Origin: Methylococcaceae bacterium
Lineage (GTDB): Bacteria; Pseudomonadota; Gammaproteobacteria; Methylococcales; Methylomonadaceae
Direction of reading: 5' to 3'
DNA: 32,724 bases
NCBI GenBank assembly: GCA_006844585.1
Contig: SPJM01000092.1
Coordinates: forward strand, 1 to 32,724
This document shows, one piece after another, positions 26,707 to 32,724 of the stretch. The translations under genes and the position numbers were made by a program. Positions within the stretch are counted from its first letter, which is position 1. Each line of letters starts with the position of its first letter. The notes beneath the pieces are model-generated. The model was not told where the DNA came from. It saw nothing but the letters and a program-made list of their open reading frames with translations, and did not search any database.

Positions 26707-27765
26707 ATGGCTACTCATCGTCTATCATTCACCTATTTGTCTCAGGAAGATTTACTTGACGCCGGTTGTTTCGACCTGCGCATGGCCATGGAAGTGGCGG
26801 AAAAAACCATGTTGGATTTTGAAGATCATCGCATTCTATTCCCTGAGAAAATCGTTCAGATTTTTGACCAAGCCAGTCAAGACCGCATCAATTGCCTGCC
26901 CGCCACATTACTGGATGAAAAAATTTGCGGCGCTAAATGGGTTTCGGTATTCCCGCGCAACCCCAAAAAACATGACATGCAAAACCTATCCGCTGTCTTT
27001 ATTTTATCTGAAATCGAAACCGGCTTTCCGGTGGCGATTATGGAAGGCACCTTGGCTTCTAATATGCGGGTGGCGGCAATGGGCGGCATCGCCGCCAAAC
27101 ATTTAGCCAAAAAAGACAGCGAGACAATCGGCTTTATCGGCGCAGGCGAACAAGCGAAAATGCATTTATTAGCCATGAAGGTCGTCCGTCCTAGTCTTAA
27201 GGAATGCCGGGTATCCGCCAAAACAGCTGCGGAAGAAGAACAATTTATCAATGAATTATCCCCATTGATACCCGATATGAATTTTATCAGTTGCCAAACC
27301 GTCGCTAAACAAGCTATGGAAGATGCTGACATATTAGTGACCGCCACCAGCGCGCAAGCGCCTTTATTGAAAGCGGAATGGGTGAAACCCGGCGCATTTT
27401 ACAGCCATGTCGGCGGCTGGGAAGACGAATACGCGGTGGCTCAACAATGCGATAAAATTGTCTGCGATGATTGGGAAACGGTCACACATCGCACCCAAAC
27501 CTTAAGCCGCATGTATAAAGAAGGCTTGCTTTCTCATAACGACTTACACGCAGACCTGCATGAGTTGGTATCGGGTCATAAGCCCGGACGCCAATCCGAG
27601 CAAGAGCGAATATACTTCAATGCCGTCGGATTAGCCTATGTGGATGTCGCCATCGCCAACAGCATGTATCAAAGAGCCACTGCGGCGCATATTGGGTCCA
27701 GCATGAATTTACAAGACACGATGGTTTTTGAACACCACAATATCGTCGCCAAAATCCGCTTATAA
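26707..27765 (+). CDS. Ornithine cyclodeaminase / mu-crystallin family NAD(P)-dependent enzyme
   Basis: A 352-residue member of the OCD/mu-crystallin family. Members include ornithine and lysine cyclodeaminases, alanine dehydrogenase, ketimine or delta-1-pyrroline-2-carboxylate reductases and SbnB. Visible: the substrate-site GAKWVSVFPRNP (Lys77), EGTLASNMRVAAMGGIAAKHLA (Arg121), the Rossmann motif TIGFIGAGEQAKMHL (about 140-154), DADILVTATSAQAPLLKAEWVKPGAFYSHVGG and a C-terminal VGLAYVDVAIANSMY. AAGGAA stands before the ATG. It is the first gene of a tight operon with a trimeric flavin dehydrogenase and RidA. Next to such enzymes, relatives reduce cyclic imines or cyclise diamino acids; which reaction occurs here cannot be decided from the sequence. 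Confidence 0.86.
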   Translation: MATHRLSFTYLSQEDLLDAGCFDLRMAMEVAEKTMLDFEDHRILFPEKIVQIFDQASQDRINCLPATLLDEKICGAKWVSVFPRNPKKHDMQNLSAVFILSEIETGFPVAIMEGTLASNMRVAAMGGIAAKHLAKKDSETIGFIGAGEQAKMHLLAMKVVRPSLKECRVSAKTAAEEEQFINELSPLIPDMNFISCQTVAKQAMEDADILVTATSAQAPLLKAEWVKPGAFYSHVGGWEDEYAVAQQCDKIVCDDWETVTHRTQTLSRMYKEGLLSHNDLHADLHELVSGHKPGRQSEQERIYFNAVGLAYVDVAIANSMYQRATAAHIGSSMNLQDTMVFEHHNIVAKIRL

Positions 27766-27770
27766 ACATT

Positions 27771-28070
27771 ATGTTCAAACAACTTTCGGAACCTTTAGAA
27801 ACCATTAGCGTGACTTTAAACGGTCATAAAATCGATGCCGCAAAAGGCATGACTGTCGCGGCTTTAGCGTTAAGTCAAAACTTACCCTATACCCGCACTA
27901 CTCCAGTTTCCGGCGCCCGGAGAGCGCCGTTTTGCATGATGGGCGTCTGTTATGACTGTTTAATGATGATCGACGGGATTCCCAATCAACGCGCTTGCGC
28001 AACATTACTGAGCGAAGGCATGCGAATTGAAACCCAACAAGCCAACGGGCCGGACTGGGGTGAACGATGA
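27771..28070 (+). CDS. [2Fe-2S] subunit of a trimeric amine/opine dehydrogenase (HcnA-like)
   Basis: A 99-residue protein of the small [2Fe-2S] family found as HcnA, opine-oxidase gamma and D-hydroxyproline dehydrogenase gamma subunits, and as the N-terminal domain of sarcosine oxidase alpha. A ubiquitin-like beta-grasp fold is indicated by SVTLNGHKIDAAKGMTVAAL. The four cluster ligands are Cys55, Cys60, Cys63 and Cys76 in PFCMMGVCYDCLMMIDG and NQRAC. The segment TRTTPVSGARRAPFCMMGVC is closer in wording to opine/hydroxyproline dehydrogenase subunits than to HcnA as I remember them. It starts five bases after the OCD-family stop and overlaps the next gene by four bases (ATGA). Confidence 0.88.
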   Translation: MFKQLSEPLETISVTLNGHKIDAAKGMTVAALALSQNLPYTRTTPVSGARRAPFCMMGVCYDCLMMIDGIPNQRACATLLSEGMRIETQQANGPDWGER

Positions 28071-29464
28071 AAAACAAACATTATCCCCTATTGATCATCG
28101 GCGGCGGCCCGGCCGGCTTAAGCGCCGCCGCTCTGGCCGCCGAACACGGCCTGGCTTGCGCGTTAATTGATGAACAAGCCGAACCCGGCGGGCAAATCTA
28201 CCGCGCGATTGAATCCATACCTGAACCACACGCCAAACTGTTAGGCTCAGAATATCAACGCGGAAAAGGCTTGGCGCAGGCATTCAGAAACAGCTCGGCT
28301 GACTATTTGCCGGAAACTCGAGTATGGTCGCTAAACGCTGATCTGCAAATCGGCGCGACCCGACAAGATCAGGCGTACATGCTCAGCGCCGAACGCATTA
28401 TCATCGCCAGCGGCGCCATGGAAAGACCGGTTCCTTTTCCGGGCTGGACGCTGCCGGGCGTTATGCAGGCCGGGGCCGGACAGATTTTATTCAAAACCGC
28501 TGGTTTAGTCCCGGATAACGGCGTAGTTCTAGCCGGTTCCGGGCCGTTATTATTGTTACTGGCCTGGCAATACCTGCACGCCGGGGTGGAAATTAAAGCC
28601 CTTTTGGATGTCACTCCGCTAGGCAATCACCTGACCGCTTTACCCAAATTACCGAAAGCCTTACTGGCTCATCATTATTTGACCAAAGGCATCGCTTATC
28701 AAATTGATCTAAAACGCGCGGGCGTTCCGATGTATCTAGGCGTTTCTGATTTAAAAGCCGAAGGCGATGAAAAACTGCAAACCGTACAATTCAAACATCG
28801 CGGTAAAACCAAAACCTTGGAAAGCGAATTATTATTGACCCATTTCGGCGTCATTCCGCAAATCGCTTTAACTGAAGCCGCCGGTTGCCGACATGATTGG
28901 GACGGCAATCAACAATGTTGGCGACCGCAACATGACGATTGGGGAAAAACCAGCATCGAAAAACTATGGATTGCAGGAGACGGAGCCGGAATTAACGGCG
29001 CTCGTTCGGCTGAGCATGCCGGTCGCTTGGCGGCTTTAGACGTGTTGCAATCATTAAAGCTGATTGCCGTTGAAAAACGCGATCAACTGTCAAAGAAAGA
29101 CCGTCAATGGATGTTAGCCGACCGGCATATCCGTCCCTTTCTGGAAGCCTATTTTCAATTACCAAAAAGTTTATTGACGGTACCGCAAGATGACACAGTC
29201 GTTTGCCGATGCGAGGAAATCAGCGCCGGTGAAATACGCGCTCAAGTTAATAACGGCCACGACAACAGCAATCAACTCAAATACTTTACCCGCTGCGGCA
29301 TGGGGCCTTGCCAAGGCCGACAATGCAGCAACGCCGTCGCGCATATTGTCGCCGATTGCAGCGGTAAAAACATACCTGAAACAGGATTGTTTCGCGGCAG
29401 ACCGCCTATCGCGCCGTTGACGTTAAAACAACTGGCGGCAATGGATGTGGAGGAACAAACATGA
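28067..29464 (+). CDS. FAD/NAD(P)-binding subunit of a trimeric amine/opine dehydrogenase (HcnB/OoxA-like)
   Basis: A 465-residue flavoprotein. The N-terminal dinucleotide fold shows LLIIGGGPAGLSAAALAAEHG (Gly12-13-14 and Gly17), ERPVPFPGWTLPGVMQAGAGQILFK and VVLAGSGPLLLLLAWQYL (second Rossmann motif). A C-terminal BFD-like [2Fe-2S] domain has CRCEE (Cys380, Cys382) and TRCGMGPCQGRQC (Cys410, Cys415). This architecture is that of HcnB, opine oxidase subunit A and D-hydroxyproline dehydrogenase alpha. Both ends overlap neighbours by ATGA, so the three dehydrogenase subunits are probably made in equal amounts. Substrate identity is unresolved. Confidence 0.9.
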   Translation: MKNKHYPLLIIGGGPAGLSAAALAAEHGLACALIDEQAEPGGQIYRAIESIPEPHAKLLGSEYQRGKGLAQAFRNSSADYLPETRVWSLNADLQIGATRQDQAYMLSAERIIIASGAMERPVPFPGWTLPGVMQAGAGQILFKTAGLVPDNGVVLAGSGPLLLLLAWQYLHAGVEIKALLDVTPLGNHLTALPKLPKALLAHHYLTKGIAYQIDLKRAGVPMYLGVSDLKAEGDEKLQTVQFKHRGKTKTLESELLLTHFGVIPQIALTEAAGCRHDWDGNQQCWRPQHDDWGKTSIEKLWIAGDGAGINGARSAEHAGRLAALDVLQSLKLIAVEKRDQLSKKDRQWMLADRHIRPFLEAYFQLPKSLLTVPQDDTVVCRCEEISAGEIRAQVNNGHDNSNQLKYFTRCGMGPCQGRQCSNAVAHIVADCSGKNIPETGLFRGRPPIAPLTLKQLAAMDVEEQT

Positions 29465-30576
29465 ACAGTGATGTCATTATCATCGGCGGCGGACTGATGG
29501 GCGCATCCTGCGCGTTACAATTATCCATGCGCGGTTTGCAATGTATTGTGTTGGAAAAAGACAGTCCCGGTCGTCATGCATCAGGCGCCAATGCAGGCGG
29601 ATTGAGACAATTAAACCGCGACCCGGCGGAAATTCCGCTCACCGTGGAAGCCGCGAAAATGTGGCGTAATATCGAAGCCTTGGTCGATTCCGATTGCGAC
29701 GCCCGCTTTCCCGGTCAGATACGCCTAGCTGAAAACAAGCAAGATTTAGCAAAATTACAACAACGCGCAGATTTGGTCACTCAACTGGGTTATCATCATG
29801 AGGAAATGATCGGAGAGGATGAACTTTATCAACTAGTCCCCACCCTAACGCCTGGCTGTGTCGGCGGCTTGATTTGCCGCCAGGATGGATACGGCAGGCC
29901 TTACCACACCTTAACGGCGTTTCGCCGTAAGGCAGAATCCTTAGGCGCTCAATTTATCTCCGACGCAAAAGTGCAAAGCATTCAACAACAAGGCGAAAGT
30001 TGGCAAATCAACACCGATCAGGAACGCTACAGCGGCGGAGTATTGCTAAACTGCGCTGGCGCTTGGGCCAATCAAATAGCCGAACAATTAGACGAAACAG
30101 TTCCCCTGGAGCCGCGCGCTTTAATGCTAATGGTCACCGAACGGCTGCCGCACTTTGTCGACCCGGTATTAGGCGCGGCCAGCCGCAAATTATCCTTCAA
30201 ACAAATGCAAAACGGTACCGTGATCATCGGCGGCGCGCAAATCGCCAAACTGGATTTCGCCCGTGAACACACTGAAATCGATTGGCCGACCATGGTGGAA
30301 TGCGCCAAAACAGTCTTGAGGTTTTTCCCGCAACTAGGCGATGTGCGCATCGTCAGAGCCTGGGCGGGAATTGAAGCCATCATGCCGGATAACATACCGG
30401 TTATCGACGCCTCGCAAACTTTTGCAAACGCCTATCACGCGTTCGGGTTTTCCGCTCACGGTTATCAACTTTCACCCATCATCGGTCGAATCATGGCTGG
30501 ACTGATTACAGACGGCAAAACCGACTTTCCATTACACCCTTTTCGTATTAACCGCTTTCAAACGGAGAACGCATGA
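29461..30576 (+). CDS. DAO-type FAD subunit of a trimeric amine/opine dehydrogenase (HcnC/OoxB-like)
   Basis: A 371-residue FAD-dependent oxidoreductase of the D-amino-acid oxidase/glycine oxidase fold, the presumed catalytic subunit. [22 protein letters not shown] (FAD motif), [21 protein letters not shown] (the 'GxSxxNAGG' flavin-contact region), [16 protein letters not shown] and [20 protein letters not shown] with the C-terminal [24 protein letters not shown] are diagnostic. Relatives oxidise a C-N bond of amino acids, imino acids or opines to an imine. The stop overlaps the RidA start (ATGA). Confidence 0.9.
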   Translation: MNSDVIIIGGGLMGASCALQLSMRGLQCIVLEKDSPGRHASGANAGGLRQLNRDPAEIPLTVEAAKMWRNIEALVDSDCDARFPGQIRLAENKQDLAKLQQRADLVTQLGYHHEEMIGEDELYQLVPTLTPGCVGGLICRQDGYGRPYHTLTAFRRKAESLGAQFISDAKVQSIQQQGESWQINTDQERYSGGVLLNCAGAWANQIAEQLDETVPLEPRALMLMVTERLPHFVDPVLGAASRKLSFKQMQNGTVIIGGAQIAKLDFAREHTEIDWPTMVECAKTVLRFFPQLGDVRIVRAWAGIEAIMPDNIPVIDASQTFANAYHAFGFSAHGYQLSPIIGRIMAGLITDGKTDFPLHPFRINRFQTENA

Positions 30577-30935
30577 CTATCACCCGCCTCGGCACAGAAC
30601 GCCGCCGCATGAGTAAAATCGTCATTCATAACGATACCGTTTATTTATGCGGCCAAGTCTGCAAAGACGCCAACGCCGACATAAAACAACAAACTCAGAC
30701 CATGTTGGATAAAGTTGACGCCTTGCTGGAAGAAGCCGGCAGCGACCGCCGCCATATTTTATCCGCGACGGTTTACGTAAGAGACATGAAAGACTTCGCC
30801 GCCATGAACGAAGTTTGGGACGCATGGGTGATAGAAGGCTACTCCCCGGCCCGCGCTTGTGTAGAAGCACGGATGGCCCGCCCCGAATTATTAGTCGAAG
30901 TCTCAATCATCGCGGCTTTAATAAAGGACGGCTAA
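30573..30935 (+). CDS. RidA-family imine/enamine deaminase
   Basis: A 120-residue member of the RidA/YjgF/UK114 family. The start [20 protein letters not shown] is typical of a subgroup in amino-acid catabolic operons. The key substrate-carboxylate Arg94 ([10 protein letters not shown]) and Glu109 ([10 protein letters not shown]) correspond to Arg105 and Glu120 of E. coli RidA, so it should be an active 2-iminoacid/enamine hydrolase. Directly downstream of, and overlapping by four bases, a flavin dehydrogenase that makes imines, it probably hydrolyses that product to a keto compound plus ammonia or amine. Confidence 0.92.
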   Translation: MTITRLGTERRRMSKIVIHNDTVYLCGQVCKDANADIKQQTQTMLDKVDALLEEAGSDRRHILSATVYVRDMKDFAAMNEVWDAWVIEGYSPARACVEARMARPELLVEVSIIAALIKDG

Positions 30936-30937
30936 CC

Positions 30938-31213
30938 ATGAAATCCCTACCGGATCAACTAAACGCTTATAAACAAACGCCCGTATTTACCCAAGATACC
31001 GTACCCGAAGGATTGCTCAAAGCGCATACCACAAAAACAGGCGTCTGGGGAAAAATACAGGTATTAGAAGGCAAACTACTGTACGTCATCGAAACTCAAC
31101 CGAATGAAAGCATTGAATTAAACGCCGAACGACCGGGCATTGTGGAGCCGCAAATACCGCATCATGTTAAGCCGTTGGGTAATGTGCGTTTCTGGGTGGA
31201 ATTTTACCGATGA
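30938..31213 (+). CDS. DUF1971 (YeaR/TehB-N-like) small beta-barrel protein
   Basis: A 91-residue protein starting at the ATG two bases after the RidA stop, with AAGGA upstream. The sequence MKSLPDQLNAYKQTPVFTQDTVPEGLLKAH, GVWGKIQVLEGKLLYVIE and PGIVEPQIPHHVKPLGNVRFWVEFYR matches the DUF1971 family (E. coli YeaR and the N-terminal part of some TehB proteins). It has a cupin-like small barrel with conserved His in IPHHV. Function is unknown in the family, with reported links to nitrate/NO- or tellurite-responsive genes. Here it closes the amine-oxidation operon. Confidence 0.8.
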   Translation: MKSLPDQLNAYKQTPVFTQDTVPEGLLKAHTTKTGVWGKIQVLEGKLLYVIETQPNESIELNAERPGIVEPQIPHHVKPLGNVRFWVEFYR

Positions 31214-31504
31214 AATATCTTTAATTGAAACATAGCTTAATCAAATTGTAGTGAATAATATTTCAGTCGCATAATATTTCTGACCTCGCCGGGAAACCTG
31301 AGTAAATTTTGAATTGACACCTCTCGTACCTAACAGATAAACTAATCACTATTGGTATTAATGCCTGATTTTACGGGTAATATTGATTATCAGGGCGAAT
31401 TTGCCTGATCATAATAAAGTTATGCTTTCTAAAATTTGAGGAGAATATTGTTTGAACCCTAAAACTGACACAGTACCCTTGATTACCACTTCTTACTTCT
31501 CTCT
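31214..31504. other. Intergenic region between the amine operon and higBA
   Basis: 291 AT-rich bases without a supported gene. A hairpin at 31389-31409 (ATCAGGGC / GCCTGAT, one bulged G, six-base loop) and a doubled ATAATATTTC (about 31256-31286) are visible. A TTGACA near 31314 has only a poor -10 (ATAAAC) 17 bases on. No attC-like structure or clear intrinsic terminator was found here. It separates a core-type operon from the accessory right end. Confidence 0.5.
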
Positions 31505-31855
31505 TTAAATAATAAGAGATTCATAAGGAATTTTTAAACCATGATGTAATCGCTTTATCATTTCAAGGCTCAAGTCTCTTTTTCGATTGAGTATTTCAGA
31601 TACACGTCCCATACTGCCAATAAAAGGCTGTAAATCTTTTCGTGTTAAATTATTTTGTTCCATTAAAAACTTTATCGCTTCAACAGGTTCAGAAGCTGGA
31701 ATAGGGTAATGCTCTTCCTCGTACTTTTCAATAAGTAAAGATAAAACCTCTAATTCATCACGTTCTGGAGTGTCATTTTCAGCTTCCCAAAGGTGATTAA
31801 CTCGTTCTAAAGCTTCATTTAACTGTCTATCATTCTTGATGAGTTTTAATTTCAT
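31505..31855 (-). CDS. higA: HigA-type helix-turn-helix antitoxin
   Basis: A 116-residue antitoxin of the HigA (COG5499) type. The N-terminal helical part (LEVLSLLIEKYEEEHYPIPASEPVEAIKFLMEQ) is followed by an Xre-like helix-turn-helix (NNLTRKDLQPFIGSMGRVSEILNRKRDLSLEMIKRL), with the 'IG(S)xxRVSEILNxKR' recognition helix characteristic of HigA. It follows higB by eight bases, with AGGTGA seven bases before its ATG, so the toxin is first as in classic higBA. It should neutralise HigB and, with it, repress the shared promoter through the palindrome upstream. Confidence 0.92.
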   Translation of the reverse strand: MKLKLIKNDRQLNEALERVNHLWEAENDTPERDELEVLSLLIEKYEEEHYPIPASEPVEAIKFLMEQNNLTRKDLQPFIGSMGRVSEILNRKRDLSLEMIKRLHHGLKIPYESLII

Positions 31856-31863
31856 TTTGTCAC

Positions 31864-32169
31864 CTATATTTCTTCAATATTCTTAATCTTATCGTATTCT
31901 TCATGAGTTCCAACAAATCGAATCAGCATCATTTTGTTGTGATAATCAACTCTGGTGACAATTCGATATTTATTCCCACAAATATTAAATACAACGCGAT
32001 TATTTTTTAAAATACTCGCACTCTTAAGATTTTCCTTAATTTTATGAGGAGTAGTCCATTCAGCTTTTAATGAATAGTTATACCATTCTGTCATTGCCGT
32101 TTTTGCATCGGCATATTCTGGGCTACTTTCCCAAAAAAGTCTTAATGTCGATTTAGCTATAATCCTCAT
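31864..32169 (-). CDS. higB: HigB-type mRNA interferase toxin
   Basis: A 101-residue RelE-fold toxin of the HigB_toxin family. Diagnostic features are the N-terminal MRIIAKSTLRLFWE, ADAKTAMTEWYNYSLKAEW, the internal RVVFNICGNKYRIVTRVDYHNKMMLIRFVGTHEEYDKI with the '(N)KYRLV' strand and 'RFVGTHxEYDxI' end that are highly conserved in the family. HigB cuts mRNA on the ribosome. It is the first gene of the pair. Its leader is short and no clear Shine-Dalgarno sequence precedes the ATG. Confidence 0.93.
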   Translation of the reverse strand: MRIIAKSTLRLFWESSPEYADAKTAMTEWYNYSLKAEWTTPHKIKENLKSASILKNNRVVFNICGNKYRIVTRVDYHNKMMLIRFVGTHEEYDKIKNIEEI

Positions 32170-32183
32170 TTATTAATGATAGC

Positions 32184-32204
32184 ATATTCCCGTATTGGGA
32201 ATAT
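32184..32204 (-). promoter_or_regulatory. higBA operator palindrome
   Basis: A perfect 8-bp inverted repeat (ATATTCCC / GGGAATAT) with a 5-base spacer, 15 bases before the higB start. Position and symmetry fit a binding site for the HigA dimer in autorepression. Confidence 0.6.
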
Positions 32205-32327
32205 TTATTTTTAATGCAGAAAAGGGGTTGAAAGCTTAAGAGTTTAGCTAGCTTGAAAGCAGAAAAGAAAGGTTGTACATGATTTTTTCGACGCATGACG
32301 CTTTTAGCGGTCAACTGGATGCACAGG
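32205..32327. other. Non-coding stretch between higBA and the PEP-CTERM remnant
   Basis: No supported gene. An imperfect hairpin near 32290-32312 (GACGC...AGCGGTC) lies shortly after the stop of the PEP-CTERM fragment and may be its old terminator. The minus-strand ORF of 100 codons across this region is in a different frame from the recognisable sorting tail and has no family likeness. Confidence 0.4.
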
Positions 32328-32483
32328 TTAGGCTTTTTTTCTTGAGAACCCCAAAAGCCCAAATATACCCGTCCCAAATAGCCAAACTGTAGCTGGAATG
32401 GGAATAGGAGCATATCGATCGAGTCGACCCCATTGGTTGGTGCCATTGACCCCATTGGTTGGCGGACCCCATTGGTTGGCGAC
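32328..32483 (-). pseudogene. C-terminal remnant of a PEP-CTERM (exosortase-sorted) protein
   Basis: My minus-strand translation of this open frame ends ...RLDRYAPIPIPATVWLF, GTGIFGLLGFSRKKA, stop. This is a standard PEP-CTERM tail: Pro-rich motif, one hydrophobic helix, basic end; the usual 'VPxPAAVWLFGSGLLGLIGxxRRK' is nearly met. The frame has no ATG, GTG or TTG start, is closed upstream by TGA at 32484-32486, and its first half is made of 15-bp repeats that change frame from copy to copy. So only the last 30 or so codons look like old coding sequence. It shows that the genome, or the cassette's source, has exosortase-type surface protein sorting. Confidence 0.75.
32426..32479. repeat. Three copies of a 15-bp repeat (GACCCCATTGGTTGG)
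   Basis: Exact copies at 32426-32440, 32448-32462 and 32465-32479. The last two are direct tandem 17-mers (…CG added); the first is separated by a 7-base insert. Periods of 22 and 17 are not multiples of three, so the repeat is a DNA-level feature, not a protein repeat. Together with the following GTCGACTCGATCGAT it recalls sequence seen beside REP-associated transposases, but this likeness is from memory only. Confidence 0.85.
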
Positions 32484-32551
32484 TCAATCAGGCTGCTTCA
32501 CAAAAAGCTATTTTCATAGCATCATTCACACTTTCACTTAGCCCCGGGCTC

Positions 32552-32620
32552 GTCCAACAAACGGTTCAGATGGTGGTTTCGCGCTGCGCGCGAATCACCA
32601 TCTAACCTTATTCGTTATAC
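32552..32620 (-). other. Integron attC recombination site (69 bp)
   Basis: Read on the minus strand it begins GTATAAC (R'', RYYYAAC with one mismatch) and ends GTTGGAC (R', a perfect GTTRRRY). Between them are long complementary arms: on the plus strand GGTT-C-AGATGGTG (32563-32575) pairs with CACCATCT-AACC (32596-32607), leaving one extrahelical base, the mark by which IntI chooses the attC strand. Inside is a second stem TTCGCG/CGCGAA. Unpaired spacers follow the R boxes. The stop codon of the upstream partial gene lies within the R'' box, as in many cassettes. No integrase gene is in the window. Confidence 0.72.
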
Positions 32621-32724
32621 TATTTTGTCATATTCTTCTGGTTCTATATCAGGTACTGAATTTAATACCTTCTCAAAATCCTCTCTTTTGCCTAGCAATG
32701 CTTCCTTCTCAAGATAGTCTTGGG
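32615..32724 (-). CDS. Partial cassette gene (C-terminus only)
   Basis: An open frame entering from the right edge and ending with TAA at 32615-32617. The visible 35 residues begin QDYLEKEALLGKREDFEKVL and end NSVPDIEPEEYDKIV: charged, helical, low in aromatic residues, without a motif I can name. Small acidic proteins of this kind are common among cassette-borne antitoxins, but I do not assign a function. Its stop lies in the first box of the attC site, which supports cassette origin. Confidence 0.6.
   Translation of the reverse strand, partial: QDYLEKEALLGKREDFEKVLNSVPDIEPEEYDKIV

Noticed and set aside
27771-30576. Hydrogen cyanide synthase hcnABC as a firm call
   Set aside because: Domain order fits, but the [2Fe-2S] subunit wording (TRTTPVSGARRAPFC), the shorter third subunit (371 residues, against about 417 in HcnC) and the OCD/RidA neighbours fit opine or hydroxyproline dehydrogenases at least as well. 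Left as an alternative.
31389-31409. Possible second attC or terminator after higA
   Set aside because: A simple bulged hairpin without GTTRRRY/RYYYAAC boxes and without a T-run on either strand.
32153-32455. 100-codon minus-strand ORF with an ATG near the right end
   Set aside because: It overlaps higB's start region and operator, has no family likeness, and is out of frame with the recognisable PEP-CTERM tail, which is the better explanation of this stretch.
1-32724. CRISPR arrays, tRNA or rRNA genes
   Set aside because: No regularly spaced repeats and no cloverleaf or rRNA-like sequence were noticed by eye; tRNAscan-SE and a CRISPR finder would settle it.

Overview
The window looks like a piece of a gammaproteobacterial chromosome of moderate GC (estimated by eye in the mid-40s percent). 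Gene content supports this: CsiV beside mfd, a prfB-lysS pair, an rsmJ-type 16S rRNA methyltransferase and glycolate oxidase. SufU plus a Rieske ferredoxin in the SUF operon, and a PEP-CTERM sorting tail of the 'VPxPAxVWLF' type, would fit Methylococcales (methanotrophs) or a relative. That placement is inference; no marker in the window proves it.

Layout. From 1 to about 20.6 kb nearly everything reads on the minus strand and is housekeeping: glcE (cut by the left edge), csiV and mfd form one tight unit; a PhnD-domain hybrid histidine kinase sits beside a lipoprotein-type substrate-binding protein; prfB, lysS and a flavin reductase follow one another; then lgt; then a long SUF Fe-S assembly operon in transcription order Rrf2 regulator, sufB, sufC, sufD, sufS, sufU, rsmJ, Rieske ferredoxin. 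A promoter with an IscR type-1-like operator lies directly before the regulator, suggesting Fe-S-dependent autoregulation.

From 20.8 to 22.2 kb there is a plus-strand defence/TA island: an intact MNT-HEPN (MntA-HepT) pair followed by a second MNT gene with only a stub of its HEPN partner. A soluble GAF-like/PAS histidine kinase (minus) stands back to back with a TonB-dependent receptor (plus). Downstream, 26.7-31.2 kb, is a compact plus-strand operon with overlapping stop/start codons: an ornithine-cyclodeaminase-family enzyme, a three-subunit [2Fe-2S]/FAD/FAD amine or imino-acid dehydrogenase of the opine oxidase / D-hydroxyproline dehydrogenase / HcnABC type, a RidA imine deaminase and a DUF1971 protein. 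Together these suggest oxidation of a secondary amine or amino acid to an imine, followed by hydrolysis or reduction of that imine. The true substrate cannot be read from the sequence.

The right end (31.5-32.7 kb) is accessory DNA: a higBA toxin-antitoxin pair with its own operator, a startless C-terminal remnant of a PEP-CTERM protein next to three copies of a 15-bp repeat, and a 69-bp hairpin with the features of an integron attC site that contains the stop codon of a partial gene running off the edge. This looks like the border of a gene-cassette array (integron or CALIN) extending beyond the window.
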